A stretch of DNA of 64,000 nucleotides. It comes from Streptomyces sp. NBC_00691 (GTDB lineage: Bacteria > Actinomycetota > Actinomycetes > Streptomycetales > Streptomycetaceae). Below are positions 1 to 7,651 of this stretch, in pieces. Under the pieces are notes generated by a model that saw only the letters and a list, made by a program, of their open reading frames with translations, was not told the origin of the DNA and did not search any database. The stretch is from the NCBI RefSeq assembly GCF_036226665.1, contig NZ_CP109007.1, positions 6,944,001-7,008,000 on the forward strand, given 5' to 3'. Numbering within the stretch: the first letter of the stretch is position 1; the number at the start of each line of letters is the position of its first letter. The translations under genes and the position numbers were made by a program.

Positions 1-890
1 TCCGCGACGCCGTCCTGCATGATCTTCACCGAGCTCGCGCGGAACCGCCCGGCCCGCAGCTTCTCGCGCCGGGCCACCAGTTCGGGAATCTGCTCGGCGC
101 CGCGTGCCCGGTCCCACCAGAGCGCCCCGGTCACCCGGGCCGTGAGGGAGCCGTCCCCCGCCGCGGTCATGTACGCGTCCGAGGGATCGGGCCGGCCGTT
201 GAGGTCGCCGAGCATGGCGTCCTGCCAGCCCGTGATGCCGAGGGAGTGAAGCAGCCGCTGGGCCCGCAGCAGCCCGGCGAGGAGTTCCGCCCCCGTGCTC
301 GCCGGCAGCAGCCGGCCGACCAGCGACGTGGCGCCCTCCTGGAGCATGCCGCTGGGAGTGCCGTCCGGCTCGCGCTCGATCCGGCCGTCGGCGGGATCGG
401 GGGTGGCGGCGGTCACTCCGGCGAGTTCGAGTGCCCGGGTGTTGGCCCAGGCGCCGTGGTGATCCCGGTTGGACAGGAGGACCGGGCGGTCCGGTACGAC
501 GGAGTCGAGCAGCTGGCGGGTCGGCAGGCCGCCCTCGAAGCTCTCCATCGACCAACCGCCGCCGGTGATCCACTCGCGCTCGGGGTGGGCGTCCGCGTAG
601 GCCCGGACCAGGGCCAGGTAGTCGTCCACGCCGACGGTCTCGGTCAGATCGCACTCGGCCAGTTCCACTCCGGCGAAGACCGGGTGCATGTGGGCGTCCT
701 GGAAGCCGGGGAGCAGCAGCTTCCCCGTCAGGTCGACCACCTCGGTGCCCGGCCCGACGAGTTCGAGCACCTCGTCGTGACCGACGGCCGCGATCCGGTC
801 GCCGATGACGGCGAGCGAGGTCGCCCGGGTGCGGGCCGGATCCACCGTGAAGACGGGGCCGCGGGTGAAGAGCAGATCGGCCTTGGCCAT
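1..890 (-). CDS. YtcJ-like amidohydrolase (N-terminal part, runs off left edge)
   Basis: Predicted metal-dependent hydrolase of the amidohydrolase superfamily, YtcJ/AepA-like branch; substrates of this branch are mostly unknown. Reading leftwards from an ATG at 890, the frame is open to the window edge, so about 296 N-terminal residues are visible. The motif PGFQDAHMHPVFAG carries the HxH metal ligands that follow the small N-terminal beta-sandwich. Near the edge the string SSVKIMQDGVA is typical of a TIM-barrel strand in this branch. The gene is divergent from the TetR-type regulator at 985 with 94 bp between the starts, so that regulator probably controls it. The family is clear; the substrate cannot be inferred. 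Confidence 0.85.
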   Translation of the reverse strand, partial: MAKADLLFTRGPVFTVDPARTRATSLAVIGDRIAAVGHDEVLELVGPGTEVVDLTGKLLLPGFQDAHMHPVFAGVELAECDLTETVGVDDYLALVRAYADAHPEREWITGGGWSMESFEGGLPTRQLLDSVVPDRPVLLSNRDHHGAWANTRALELAGVTAATPDPADGRIEREPDGTPSGMLQEGATSLVGRLLPASTGAELLAGLLRAQRLLHSLGITGWQDAMLGDLNGRPDPSDAYMTAAGDGSLTARVTGALWWDRARGAEQIPELVARREKLRAGRFRASSVKIMQDGVA

Positions 891-948
891 TCGAAAGCTC
901 CAGAGCGTGAGGCGACGGGGGATGGGCGCCATGGAAGCGGGAAGGCCG

Positions 949-985
949 TTTACACGTCAATGGTGTTGTCGTAAGGTCCCGGCCA
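949..985 (+). promoter_or_regulatory. Promoter and operator of the TetR gene, probably leaderless
   Basis: TTTACA (949-954) and TAAGGT (972-977) form a -35/-10 pair with 17-bp spacing. The ATG of the regulator lies 7 bp after the -10 box and there is no Shine-Dalgarno, so the transcript would start at or next to the start codon. Between the boxes is an imperfect inverted repeat, ACGTCAA (954-960) and TTGTCGT (966-972), with one mismatch and a 5-bp centre. That position suits autorepression and control of the divergent hydrolase. It is inferred from sequence only. Confidence 0.5.
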
Positions 986-1695
986 TGTCCGAACGAGTCG
1001 TCCCAGAAGGCGAACGCCGACGCCGCAGACCCACCAAGCAGGGTGCCGTCCTCTCGGAGCAGCTCATCGTCGAGACGGCGCTGCGGCTGGTCGCCCAGCA
1101 CGGCGCCGAGGCGCTCTCCGTACGGAGACTGGGTGCCGCACTCGGCGCCGACCCGAGCGCGCTCTACCGCTACTTCCGCAACACCGACGCACTCCTCCTC
1201 GCCCTCGCCGACGAGCTGATCGGCAGGGCGCAGGAGGGCTGGCGGGCGACCGGGGACTGGCAGGAGGACCTGCGCTCGATGGGCCTGCGGATCCACGCCT
1301 GCTACCTGTCCCACCCGCAGGCGGCGGTCCTCGGCGCGTACCGCACGACGGGACGTCCGCACGAGACCGGGGCCGTCGAGCGGATCCTCGGCATCCTCCG
1401 TTCGGCGGGCTTCCCGGACCACTTCGCCGTCCGCGCCTATCACGCGTTCGTCGACCAGGCCCTGGCCTTCGCGGCCCAGGACGCCGCCGCTCTCGCTCTG
1501 CCGAAGGCCGCCCGGGAGGCGGACGAGGCGGTGTGGAACTCGGTCTACGGCAGGCTGTCGGCCGACACCCACCCGAACATCGCCGCGGCCTTTCCGCTGC
1601 TCGCCGCCGACATGCGGGGCAGCGGTTACCCGTTCGCCCTGGAGCTGCTGCTCGGCGCGATGGCGGCGCTGCGCCCGGCCTCGGCCGAGGCCTGA
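985..1695 (+). CDS. TetR/AcrR family transcriptional regulator
   Basis: Ligand-responsive DNA-binding repressor of 236 residues. A basic N-terminus (ERRRRRPTKQ) precedes a TetR helix-turn-helix at roughly residues 25-70, with ALSVRRLGAALGADPSALYR as recognition helix region and YRYFRNTDALL closing the domain. The C-terminal two thirds is an alpha-helical ligand domain with no recognisable subfamily signature. I chose the ATG at 985 because the longer frame from 805 overlaps the divergent hydrolase and because a promoter fits directly in front of 985. The likely target is the divergent amidohydrolase gene. The ligand is unknown. Confidence 0.85.
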   Translation: MSERVVPEGERRRRRPTKQGAVLSEQLIVETALRLVAQHGAEALSVRRLGAALGADPSALYRYFRNTDALLLALADELIGRAQEGWRATGDWQEDLRSMGLRIHACYLSHPQAAVLGAYRTTGRPHETGAVERILGILRSAGFPDHFAVRAYHAFVDQALAFAAQDAAALALPKAAREADEAVWNSVYGRLSADTHPNIAAAFPLLAADMRGSGYPFALELLLGAMAALRPASAEA

Positions 1696-1781
1696 GCCGT
1701 GGCCTGAGCCGTGGCCGCCCAGCGGGTGATGTGCCGGTCGTCCCGCGGGTGGCGCGTCGGTCGTCCCGCGGGCGTGACGGG

Positions 1782-2195
1782 TCAGGACAGGGCCCGCCAG
1801 GTCTCGTTCAGCGCCACCCGGAACGCCTCGGTCTCCTCCGGGCCCAGGCCGGCGGTCATGCGTTCCTCGATGCGGCGGGCCGGCTCGGCGTACTCGTCGA
1901 GCAGCCGCCGTCCGGGGTCGGCGAGCAGGATGAGGCGTTCGCGGCGGTTGGTCGGATGGGGCTCGCGGCGGATCAGGCCGCGGGCCTCCAGCGCGCGGAC
2001 CATGTCGGCCATCGACTGGGCGGTGACGAAGGAATCGCGGGCGAGCTGCGCCGCGGAGATGCCGTTGTGCCGCTCCAGCACCGTCAGAGCCGTGTACTGC
2101 AACGCCGTGACCCCGGCGGGTTTGAGCAGCTCCTCCAGGCGGGCGCGCACCACCAGCTCCGTTCGCTTGATCAGGTAGAGCAGCGAGGTGCTCAC
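1782..2195 (-). CDS. couR: MarR family regulator, CouR-like
   Basis: Winged-helix repressor of 137 residues. The core LLYLIKRTELVVRARLEELL starts the MarR dimer helix. The recognition region is ISAAQLARDSFVTAQSMADM and the wing contains RREPHPTNRRERLILL, with the charged DxR-like loop here read as TNRRE. The GTG at 2195 is preferred over the upstream GTG at 2258 because GGAAGGA lies 6-7 nt before it. It is divergent from a dehydrogenase/amidohydrolase/CoA-ligase/hydratase operon whose gene set matches the p-hydroxycinnamate catabolic genes controlled by CouR in Rhodococcus jostii, where the hydroxycinnamoyl-CoA thioester relieves repression. MarR family is certain; the CouR assignment rests on context. 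Confidence 0.75.
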   Translation of the reverse strand: MSTSLLYLIKRTELVVRARLEELLKPAGVTALQYTALTVLERHNGISAAQLARDSFVTAQSMADMVRALEARGLIRREPHPTNRRERLILLADPGRRLLDEYAEPARRIEERMTAGLGPEETEAFRVALNETWRALS

Positions 2196-2284
2196 GTTCG
2201 TCCTTCCGTCGTGACGGCCCGGGTGGGGCGGCTCGTACCGCTCCCGGTGCCGTGCCACCGCGGCGGCTCTGCCACCTTAGGGCA

Positions 2285-2336
2285 TTGACAGGAATCCTGA
2301 TGATTACCCAGACTGCGGTTCATCAGGATTCCTGTC
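2285..2336. promoter_or_regulatory. Double operator in the couR/couN divergent promoter
   Basis: A perfect 17-bp inverted repeat GACAGGAATCCTGATGA (2287-2303) and its complement (2320-2336) is separated by 16 bp. Each arm is itself a near-palindrome around CAGGAATCCTG, so there are two equivalent regulator sites with centres 33 bp apart, about three helical turns. A rightward -35 TTGACA (2285-2290) with a CAGACT -10 at 18-bp spacing overlaps the left arm. A mirrored TCGACA box overlaps the right arm for the leftward gene. One regulator could therefore shut both directions. Confidence 0.8.
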
Positions 2337-2410
2337 GATCCCGGCCCGGCCGGCGCTTTCGGCATGCCCCTCCACATCTCCCCTCCCACCACTTTCGAGA
2401 GGCACCTCTC

Positions 2411-3322
2411 ATGGATCTTCAGGGCAAGGTCGCCGTCGTCACCGGCAGCGGACGCGGCCTCGGACTCGCCTACGCCCAGGCCCTCGCCGCCGCGGGCGCC
2501 GCCGTCGTCGTCAACGACACCGACAAGGACACGGTGGCCGCCGCCGTCGCCTCGATCACGTCCCGCGGGGGCACGGCGACCGGCGTCGCCGCGGCCGTGG
2601 GCGACAGCGAGGCGGCCCAGCGGCTCGTGGACGCCGCGGTCGAGGAGTTCGGACGCCTGGACGTACTCGTCACCAACGCCGGCATCCTGCGCGACCGCGT
2701 GCTCTGGAAGATGACCGACGAGGACTTCGACGACGTCGTACGGGTCCACCTGCGCGGCACGTTCACCTGCGCCCGCGCCGCCGCCGTCCGCATGCGCGAG
2801 CAGGGCACCGGCGGCAGGCTCGTGCTGATCTCCTCGCCCGCCGGGCAGCGCGGCAACTTCGGCCAGACCAACTACGCCGCCGCCAAGGCCGGCATCGTCG
2901 CCATGGCCCGCACCTGGGCCATGGAGCTGGGCCGCGCCGGCATCACCGTCAACGCCGTCGTACCCGTCGCCGCCACCGAGATGACCAGGACCATCCCGGC
3001 GTTCGCCCCGGTCATCGAGGAATCCGAGCGCACCGGCGCACCGCTGCCGGACTGGCTGCGCAAGGACGAGGGCCTCGGCACCGTCGAGGACGTCGCCGCC
3101 CTGATCACCTTCCTGGCCTCGGACGACTCCGACGGAGTGACCGGGCAGGCCATCGGCATCGGTGGCGACCGCCTCGCCCTGTGGGCCCACCCGAAGGAGA
3201 AGGCGGTCGCCTTCGCCGACGGAGGCTGGAGCGGCGAAGCGATCGCCGCCGAGTGGCCGGGCGGCGTCGGAGCCGAGCCCGAGACCTACGGCATCCCCGC
3301 GCCCCAGGCCCCGGAGGCGTGA
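2411..3322 (+). CDS. couN: SDR dehydrogenase, CouN-like
   Basis: NAD(P)-dependent short-chain dehydrogenase of 303 residues. It has the Rossmann motif TGSGRGLG (residues 11-18), the NAG structural motif, a catalytic serine in LISSPAG and the NYAAAKAG active-site Tyr/Lys. A C-terminal extension of about 50 residues past the usual SDR end resembles the 17-beta-HSD-4-type bacterial enzymes. The ATG at 2411 follows GAGAGG. In the proposed pathway it oxidises the beta-hydroxyacyl-CoA formed by the hydratase. First gene of an operon with only 1 bp before the next start. SDR function is sure; the substrate is inferred from neighbours. Confidence 0.8.
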   Translation: MDLQGKVAVVTGSGRGLGLAYAQALAAAGAAVVVNDTDKDTVAAAVASITSRGGTATGVAAAVGDSEAAQRLVDAAVEEFGRLDVLVTNAGILRDRVLWKMTDEDFDDVVRVHLRGTFTCARAAAVRMREQGTGGRLVLISSPAGQRGNFGQTNYAAAKAGIVAMARTWAMELGRAGITVNAVVPVAATEMTRTIPAFAPVIEESERTGAPLPDWLRKDEGLGTVEDVAALITFLASDDSDGVTGQAIGIGGDRLALWAHPKEKAVAFADGGWSGEAIAAEWPGGVGAEPETYGIPAPQAPEA

Positions 3323-3323
3323 G

Positions 3324-4226
3324 ATGACCGACCGCCCCCACCAGACCGCCGCACTCGACGTCGACGCGCTGACCGCCATCGACGTGCACACCCACGCCGA
3401 GGTCTCCAAGGACGGCCACGGGGCCCTCAGCCCCGAACTGTTCGGCGCCTCCGAGGAGTACTTCAAGGCGCACGGCCACCGGCAGCCCACCATCGACGAG
3501 ATGGCCGCGCACTACCGCGAACGCCGCATGGCGGCCGTCGTCTTCACCGTCGACGCCGAGCACGCCACCGGCCACCCGCGGATCTCCAACGAGGAGATCG
3601 CCGAGAGCTGCGCCGCCCACGCCGACGCCCTGATCCCGTTCGCCAGCGTCGACCCGCACAAGGGCCGCGCCGGGGTCCGGGAGGCCCGGCGCCTGGTGGA
3701 GGAACACGGGGTCCGCGGGTTCAAGTTCCACCCCAGCATCCAGGCCTTCTCCCCGGACGACCGCCTCGCCTACCCGCTGTACGAGGCCATCGAGGAACTC
3801 GGCGTCCCCGCCCTCTTCCACACCGGGCAGACCGGAATCGGCGCGGGCGTCCCGGGCGGCGGCGGCATCCGGCTGAAGTACTCGAACCCGATGGCGGTCG
3901 ACGACGTCGCCGTCGACTTCCCCGAACTGAGGATCGTCCTCGCCCACCCGTCCTTCCCCTGGCAGGACGAGGCCCTCGCGGTCGCCACCCACAAGCCGCA
4001 CGTCTACATCGACCTGTCCGGCTGGTCGCCGAAGTACTTCCCGCCGCAGCTCGTGCGCTACGCCAACACCCTGCTCAAGGACAAGGTCCTCTTCGGCTCC
4101 GACTATCCGGTCATCACCCCCGACCGGTGGCTCGCCGACTTCGCCGCACTCGACATCAAGCCCGAGGTCCGGCCGAAGATCCTCAAGGAGAACGCCGTCC
4201 GCCTGCTCGGCCTGTCCACCGACTGA
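3324..4226 (+). CDS. couO: Amidohydrolase-family beta-ketoacyl-CoA hydrolase, CouO-like
   Basis: Amidohydrolase-2 family TIM-barrel protein of 300 residues. Metal-site motifs in order are DVHTHAE (HxH), FKFHPS, ALFHTGQ, VLAHPSFPW and LFGSDYP, the last holding the conserved catalytic Asp. In the Rhodococcus p-hydroxycinnamate pathway a homologous amidohydrolase cleaves the beta-keto thioester hydrolytically, releasing the aromatic acid and acetyl-CoA. The start is the ATG 1 bp after the SDR stop, inside one operon. Without the pathway context it could equally be a decarboxylase of the ACMSD group, which shares these motifs. Confidence 0.75.
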   Translation: MTDRPHQTAALDVDALTAIDVHTHAEVSKDGHGALSPELFGASEEYFKAHGHRQPTIDEMAAHYRERRMAAVVFTVDAEHATGHPRISNEEIAESCAAHADALIPFASVDPHKGRAGVREARRLVEEHGVRGFKFHPSIQAFSPDDRLAYPLYEAIEELGVPALFHTGQTGIGAGVPGGGGIRLKYSNPMAVDDVAVDFPELRIVLAHPSFPWQDEALAVATHKPHVYIDLSGWSPKYFPPQLVRYANTLLKDKVLFGSDYPVITPDRWLADFAALDIKPEVRPKILKENAVRLLGLSTD

Positions 4227-4237
4227 AGGAAACGCTC

Positions 4238-5791
4238 GTGCTGAACCAAGGCATCGGCTCCTGGCCGGCGCGCCGGGCCCGCAAGACACCCGACCGGACC
4301 GCCGTCGTCCACGCCGGACACACCCTGACCTACCGGGAACTCCACCGGCGTGTCCTGCGGCTCGCCCACGGCCTGCGGGCCCTGGGCGTGGCGAGTGGCG
4401 ACCGGATCGCCTACCTGGGGCCCAACCATCCGGCCTTCCTGGAGACGCTGTTCGCCGCCGGAGCGCTCGGCGCGGTCTTCGTCCCCCTCAACACCCGCCT
4501 GGCCACACCGGAGCTGGCGTACAACCTCGCCGACTCCGGCAGCGTCGTCCTCATCCACGGCCCCGAGCACACCGAGACCGCACGGGCCGCCGCCGACGAG
4601 GCCGGGGTGCGCCACCGGATCGCCCTCGAAGGGCCCGACGGGTCCGGCGACGGCGCCCTCGCCTACGAGGAGCTGCCGGCCGCCGCCACGGACGAGCCGC
4701 TGGACGTGGCCGTGCGCCCCGAGGACCCGTGCATGATCATGTACACCTCCGGGACCACGGGCCGGCCCAAGGGAGCCGTCCTCTCCCACGGCAACATCGT
4801 CTGGAACAGCGTCAACGTCCTCGTCGACACCGACCTCACCGCCGACGAGGTCACCCTGGTCGTGGCCCCGCTGTTCCACACCGGCGCCCTGAACATGACC
4901 TGCCTGCCCACCCTCCTCAAGGGCGGCCAGGTGGTCCTGCTCGCCGCCTTCGACGCCGACCTGGTCCTCGACACCGTCGAGCGCCGGCGCGTCACCTGCC
5001 TGTTCGGCGTCCCCACGATGTACGACGCGATGGCCGCCCGGCCGCGCTGGGCCGGCACCGACCTCTCCAGCCTGCGCACCCTCAACTGCGGCGGCGCCCC
5101 GGTACCGGCCCGCACGATCGCCGCGTACATCGACCGCGGCCTCGCGTTCAGTCAGGGCTACGGCATGACCGAGGCGTCCCCCGGCGTCCTCTTCCTCGAC
5201 CGGGAGCAGACGGCCGCCAAGGCGGGTTCCGCCGGAGTCCCGCACTTCTTCACCGACACCCGCATCGTCCGGCCCGACGGCAGCGACACCGCACCCGGCG
5301 AACGCGGCGAGGTCCTCGTCCAGGGCCCCCACACCATGACCGGCTACTGGAACCGGCCCGAGGACACCGAGGCCGCCTTCACCGACGGCGACTGGCTGCG
5401 TACCGGCGACATCGCCCGGACCGACGCCGACGGCTACGCCTACATCGTCGACCGGGTCAAGGACATGTACGTCTCCGGCGGCGAGAACGTCTACCCCGCC
5501 GAGGTCGAGGACGCGCTCCTCGGCCACCCCGCCGTCGCCGAATGCGCGGTCATCGGCATCCCCGACCCGGTCTGGGGCGAGGTCGGCCGAGCCGTCGTCG
5601 TCCTCAAGCCCGCGGCCCGCGCCGACGAGGAAGGCATCCTCGGCCACCTCAGGGGCCGGCTCGCCACGTACAAGATCCCGAAGTCGGTCGTCCTCACCGG
5701 CGGCCTGCCCCGTACGGCCTCCGGAAAGATCGTCAAGTCCGCCGTGCGCGACACCTTCGCCACCAGCCCCGCCGAACGTCCCCAGCCGTGA
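4238..5791 (+). CDS. couL: Acyl-CoA synthetase (p-hydroxycinnamoyl-CoA ligase-like)
   Basis: ANL-superfamily ligase of 517 residues that would activate a carboxylic acid through an acyl-adenylate to its CoA thioester. Visible motifs are the P-loop MYTSGTTGRPKG, the YGMTEAS A5 motif, LRTGDIA (A7), VKDMYVSGGENVYPAEVE (hinge) and the catalytic lysine in PRTASGKIVK. The GTG at 4238 is supported by AAGGA 8 nt upstream; longer frames have no such signal. It lies 11 bp after the amidohydrolase gene. Chain-length or aromatic specificity cannot be read directly. The cou assignment comes from the operon. Confidence 0.8.
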   Translation: MLNQGIGSWPARRARKTPDRTAVVHAGHTLTYRELHRRVLRLAHGLRALGVASGDRIAYLGPNHPAFLETLFAAGALGAVFVPLNTRLATPELAYNLADSGSVVLIHGPEHTETARAAADEAGVRHRIALEGPDGSGDGALAYEELPAAATDEPLDVAVRPEDPCMIMYTSGTTGRPKGAVLSHGNIVWNSVNVLVDTDLTADEVTLVVAPLFHTGALNMTCLPTLLKGGQVVLLAAFDADLVLDTVERRRVTCLFGVPTMYDAMAARPRWAGTDLSSLRTLNCGGAPVPARTIAAYIDRGLAFSQGYGMTEASPGVLFLDREQTAAKAGSAGVPHFFTDTRIVRPDGSDTAPGERGEVLVQGPHTMTGYWNRPEDTEAAFTDGDWLRTGDIARTDADGYAYIVDRVKDMYVSGGENVYPAEVEDALLGHPAVAECAVIGIPDPVWGEVGRAVVVLKPAARADEEGILGHLRGRLATYKIPKSVVLTGGLPRTASGKIVKSAVRDTFATSPAERPQP

Positions 5792-5859
5792 CCGGCGTTC
5801 GAGCAGGACGTTCCCCCCGGGCGCGCTCGGCGTCGCCCGCGCCATCGAAAGGTCTCCTC

Positions 5860-6321
5860 ATGCCCATCGCCATCGCCGACGGCCTCGACGCACTCACCTC
5901 CCTCAGCGGAGCCGACCTCGGCCGCACCGAGTGGCTCGAGATCACCCAGGACCGGGTGAACACCTTCGCCGACGCCACCGACGACCACCAGTGGATCCAC
6001 ACCGACCCGGAGAGGGCAGGGGACGGGCCCTTCGGCGGCACCATCGCCCACGGCTACCTCACCCTCTCCCTGATCATCCCGCTCTTCGGCGAGCTGCTCG
6101 GCATCACCGGCACCAGGATGAGCGTCAACTACGGCCTGGACAAGGTCCGCTTCCCCAGCCCCGTCCGCGTCGGCGCGAAGATCCGTCTCCACGGTGTCGT
6201 CGGCACGGTGGAGGAGGTCAAGGGCAACGGCGTGCAGATGCCGGTCACCTTCACCGTCGAGGTCGAGGGCGGCGACAAGCCGGCCTGCGTCGCCGAAGCC
6301 GTCTACCGCCACTACGCCTGA
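5860..6321 (+). CDS. couM: MaoC-like enoyl-CoA hydratase, CouM-like
   Basis: Hot-dog-fold hydratase of 153 residues. It carries the R-hydratase signature FADATDDHQWIHTD with the catalytic Asp/His pair, GGTIAHGYLTLSL, and the SVNYGLDKVRFPSPV strand typical of MaoC dehydratases. It would hydrate the cinnamoyl-type enoyl-CoA made by the ligase 68 bp upstream, feeding the SDR. The ATG at 5860 follows AAAGGTCTCCTC. Last gene of the operon. MaoC family is sure; the physiological substrate is inferred. Confidence 0.8.
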   Translation: MPIAIADGLDALTSLSGADLGRTEWLEITQDRVNTFADATDDHQWIHTDPERAGDGPFGGTIAHGYLTLSLIIPLFGELLGITGTRMSVNYGLDKVRFPSPVRVGAKIRLHGVVGTVEEVKGNGVQMPVTFTVEVEGGDKPACVAEAVYRHYA

Positions 6322-6324
6322 CCG

Positions 6325-6396
6325 GCCCCGCCGCGCGGCACCCGCCCCGCCCCGCCGCGCGGCACCCGCCCCGCCCCGCCGCGAGGCACCGGCCCC
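6325..6396. repeat. Three tandem 24-bp GC-only repeats after the cou operon
   Basis: Three copies of a 24-bp unit beginning GCCCCGCCGCGCGGCACC follow one another directly behind the MaoC stop; the third copy carries two changes. The tract lies in the space between two convergent genes. It is a simple-sequence expansion and does not form a convincing terminator hairpin. Confidence 0.8.
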
Positions 6397-6412
6397 GCCC
6401 TTCCGCACGGCC

Positions 6413-7360
6413 TCACCTGCCCCGGCCGCGGCGGCCCGGGCGGTCGTCGCGGCCGGTCTCGGCCTGGAGGGCGGCGCGGGTCAGGGGCCCGTACACGCCG
6501 CGCTCCTCCGGGATGCCGCGGATTCTCTGGTAACGGCTCAGGGCCGCTTCCAGGAAGGGGCCGAACCTGCCGCTGGCCGGGCCGAAGTACAGATAGATCT
6601 GCTGCAGCCGCCGCTGGAGGCCCTCGACCTCGGGCCCGGTGCTGCCGAGGCGGAGGACCTGCGTGTCCGGGCGCTCGGGCGGCGGGGTCGTCCGGGTCGG
6701 GGCCGGATCGGGGCGGCGGGTTGCGGGGCGCGTGGGCGGTACGGGGCCGCGGGTCGTCACGGGAGGCGCCGCCGAGGCGGTGCGGTGCGCGGCCCCCGTC
6801 GGCCGTCCGGTGGCCGGGGGAGTGGTCGCGGCGGTGGTCGTGGCCGGGGGAGAGGTGGCCGGCGTCGTGGACGACGGACGGGGGGCCGGTCCCGACGTCC
6901 CGGCGGGGGACGGCGGTTCGGCGTCCGGGGTCTCCTGCGGCGGCGGCAGATCGGGCATCGTGAGGGTCAGCTTGTCCGCGGGCTCCCGCTCCATTCCCGA
7001 GGTCAGTCCCACCGACAGGCCGATGCCGGCGGCGAGCGCGCCGGTGATCAGCAGGGGCAGCGACATGCCGTTCCGGTTCTCGGGCTCGGGGGCCGGTGCC
7101 GCTCTCCGCGCCCGAGTCCTTCTCCTCATGTGCCGTGGTTTCCCCGCTCGGTGGCGCGCGCGCGAGCCGCCCGCCGCGGCGACCGTCGGGAGGCTCGGCG
7201 TGGCGTCGAAGAGTTCGACGTCCTGGACGCGGGCCCCCGGGCCGTCGCCGCCGGGGCGGGCGACCTTCCCGAAGACATCGTCGCCGGGCACGGGACTCGG
7301 CTCCGGTTCGGGGGCGGCGCTGGGTGCGACTGCTGTGGTCAGGGCAGTCCTGTGGCGCAT
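6413..7360 (-). CDS. Membrane-anchored peptidoglycan-binding protein
   Basis: 315-residue protein with a basic cytoplasmic N-terminus, one transmembrane segment (MSLPLLITGALAAGIGLSVG, near residue 100), a long Pro/Thr/Ala-rich wall-spanning linker, and a C-terminal PG_binding_1 domain. That domain shows LGSTGPEVEGLQRRL, FGPFLEAALSRYQRIRGI and VYGPLTRAAL. The ATG at 7360 has GGGAG 8 nt upstream; the longer frame lacks a ribosome site. It is divergent from the class E sortase gene, which suggests both act at the cell wall. No catalytic domain is present. Confidence 0.8.
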   Translation of the reverse strand: MRHRTALTTAVAPSAAPEPEPSPVPGDDVFGKVARPGGDGPGARVQDVELFDATPSLPTVAAAGGSRARHRAGKPRHMRRRTRARRAAPAPEPENRNGMSLPLLITGALAAGIGLSVGLTSGMEREPADKLTLTMPDLPPPQETPDAEPPSPAGTSGPAPRPSSTTPATSPPATTTAATTPPATGRPTGAAHRTASAAPPVTTRGPVPPTRPATRRPDPAPTRTTPPPERPDTQVLRLGSTGPEVEGLQRRLQQIYLYFGPASGRFGPFLEAALSRYQRIRGIPEERGVYGPLTRAALQAETGRDDRPGRRGRGR

Positions 7361-7484
7361 GCGGGTGCTCCCTGTGTGGTGAAGCCGTGAAGGTAGGAAG
7401 GAGTCGAGGAGACTTTGACCGCCGCTCAAGAGGGGCGTCAACTGGGGACGACTGCCGCAAAACCGGGCGCTCGCGACGTTGATT

Positions 7485-7517
7485 CTTAAACAACCCTTAA
7501 TAAGTGACGCACGTCAC
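7485..7517. promoter_or_regulatory. Direct repeat and CRP-like palindrome upstream of the sortase
   Basis: CTTAAACAACCCTTAA (7485-7500) is a direct repeat of CTTAA with an 11-bp period, the geometry bound by OmpR/PhoB regulators. It is followed at once by GTGACGCACGTCAC (7504-7517), a palindrome matching the GTGA-N6-TCAC core recognised by CRP/FNR proteins. The element lies about 140 bp from both divergent starts. No other feature is visible in the rest of this 291-bp gap. Confidence 0.5.
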
Positions 7518-7651
7518 CCTCGGGGCATGCGCGGGTGACTGACATGCCACCAGACCGAGCTCCACCCACCCCACTTCGCGGGACGTCGGGGCCTTGATTC
7601 ATGGATATACAGTTCCCGGTGATGCCATAAGTGAACAGGAGGCAGTCGCCC

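Noticed and set aside
4103..5845. Long minus-strand open frame opposite the CoA ligase
   Set aside because: It is the antisense of a well-conserved ANL enzyme; its Gly/Val/Asp-rich translation has no motif. Such shadows are expected in very GC-rich DNA. The same applies to the plus-strand frames over the subtilase (12547-15903), the oxidoreductase (42940-45600) and the giant NTPase.
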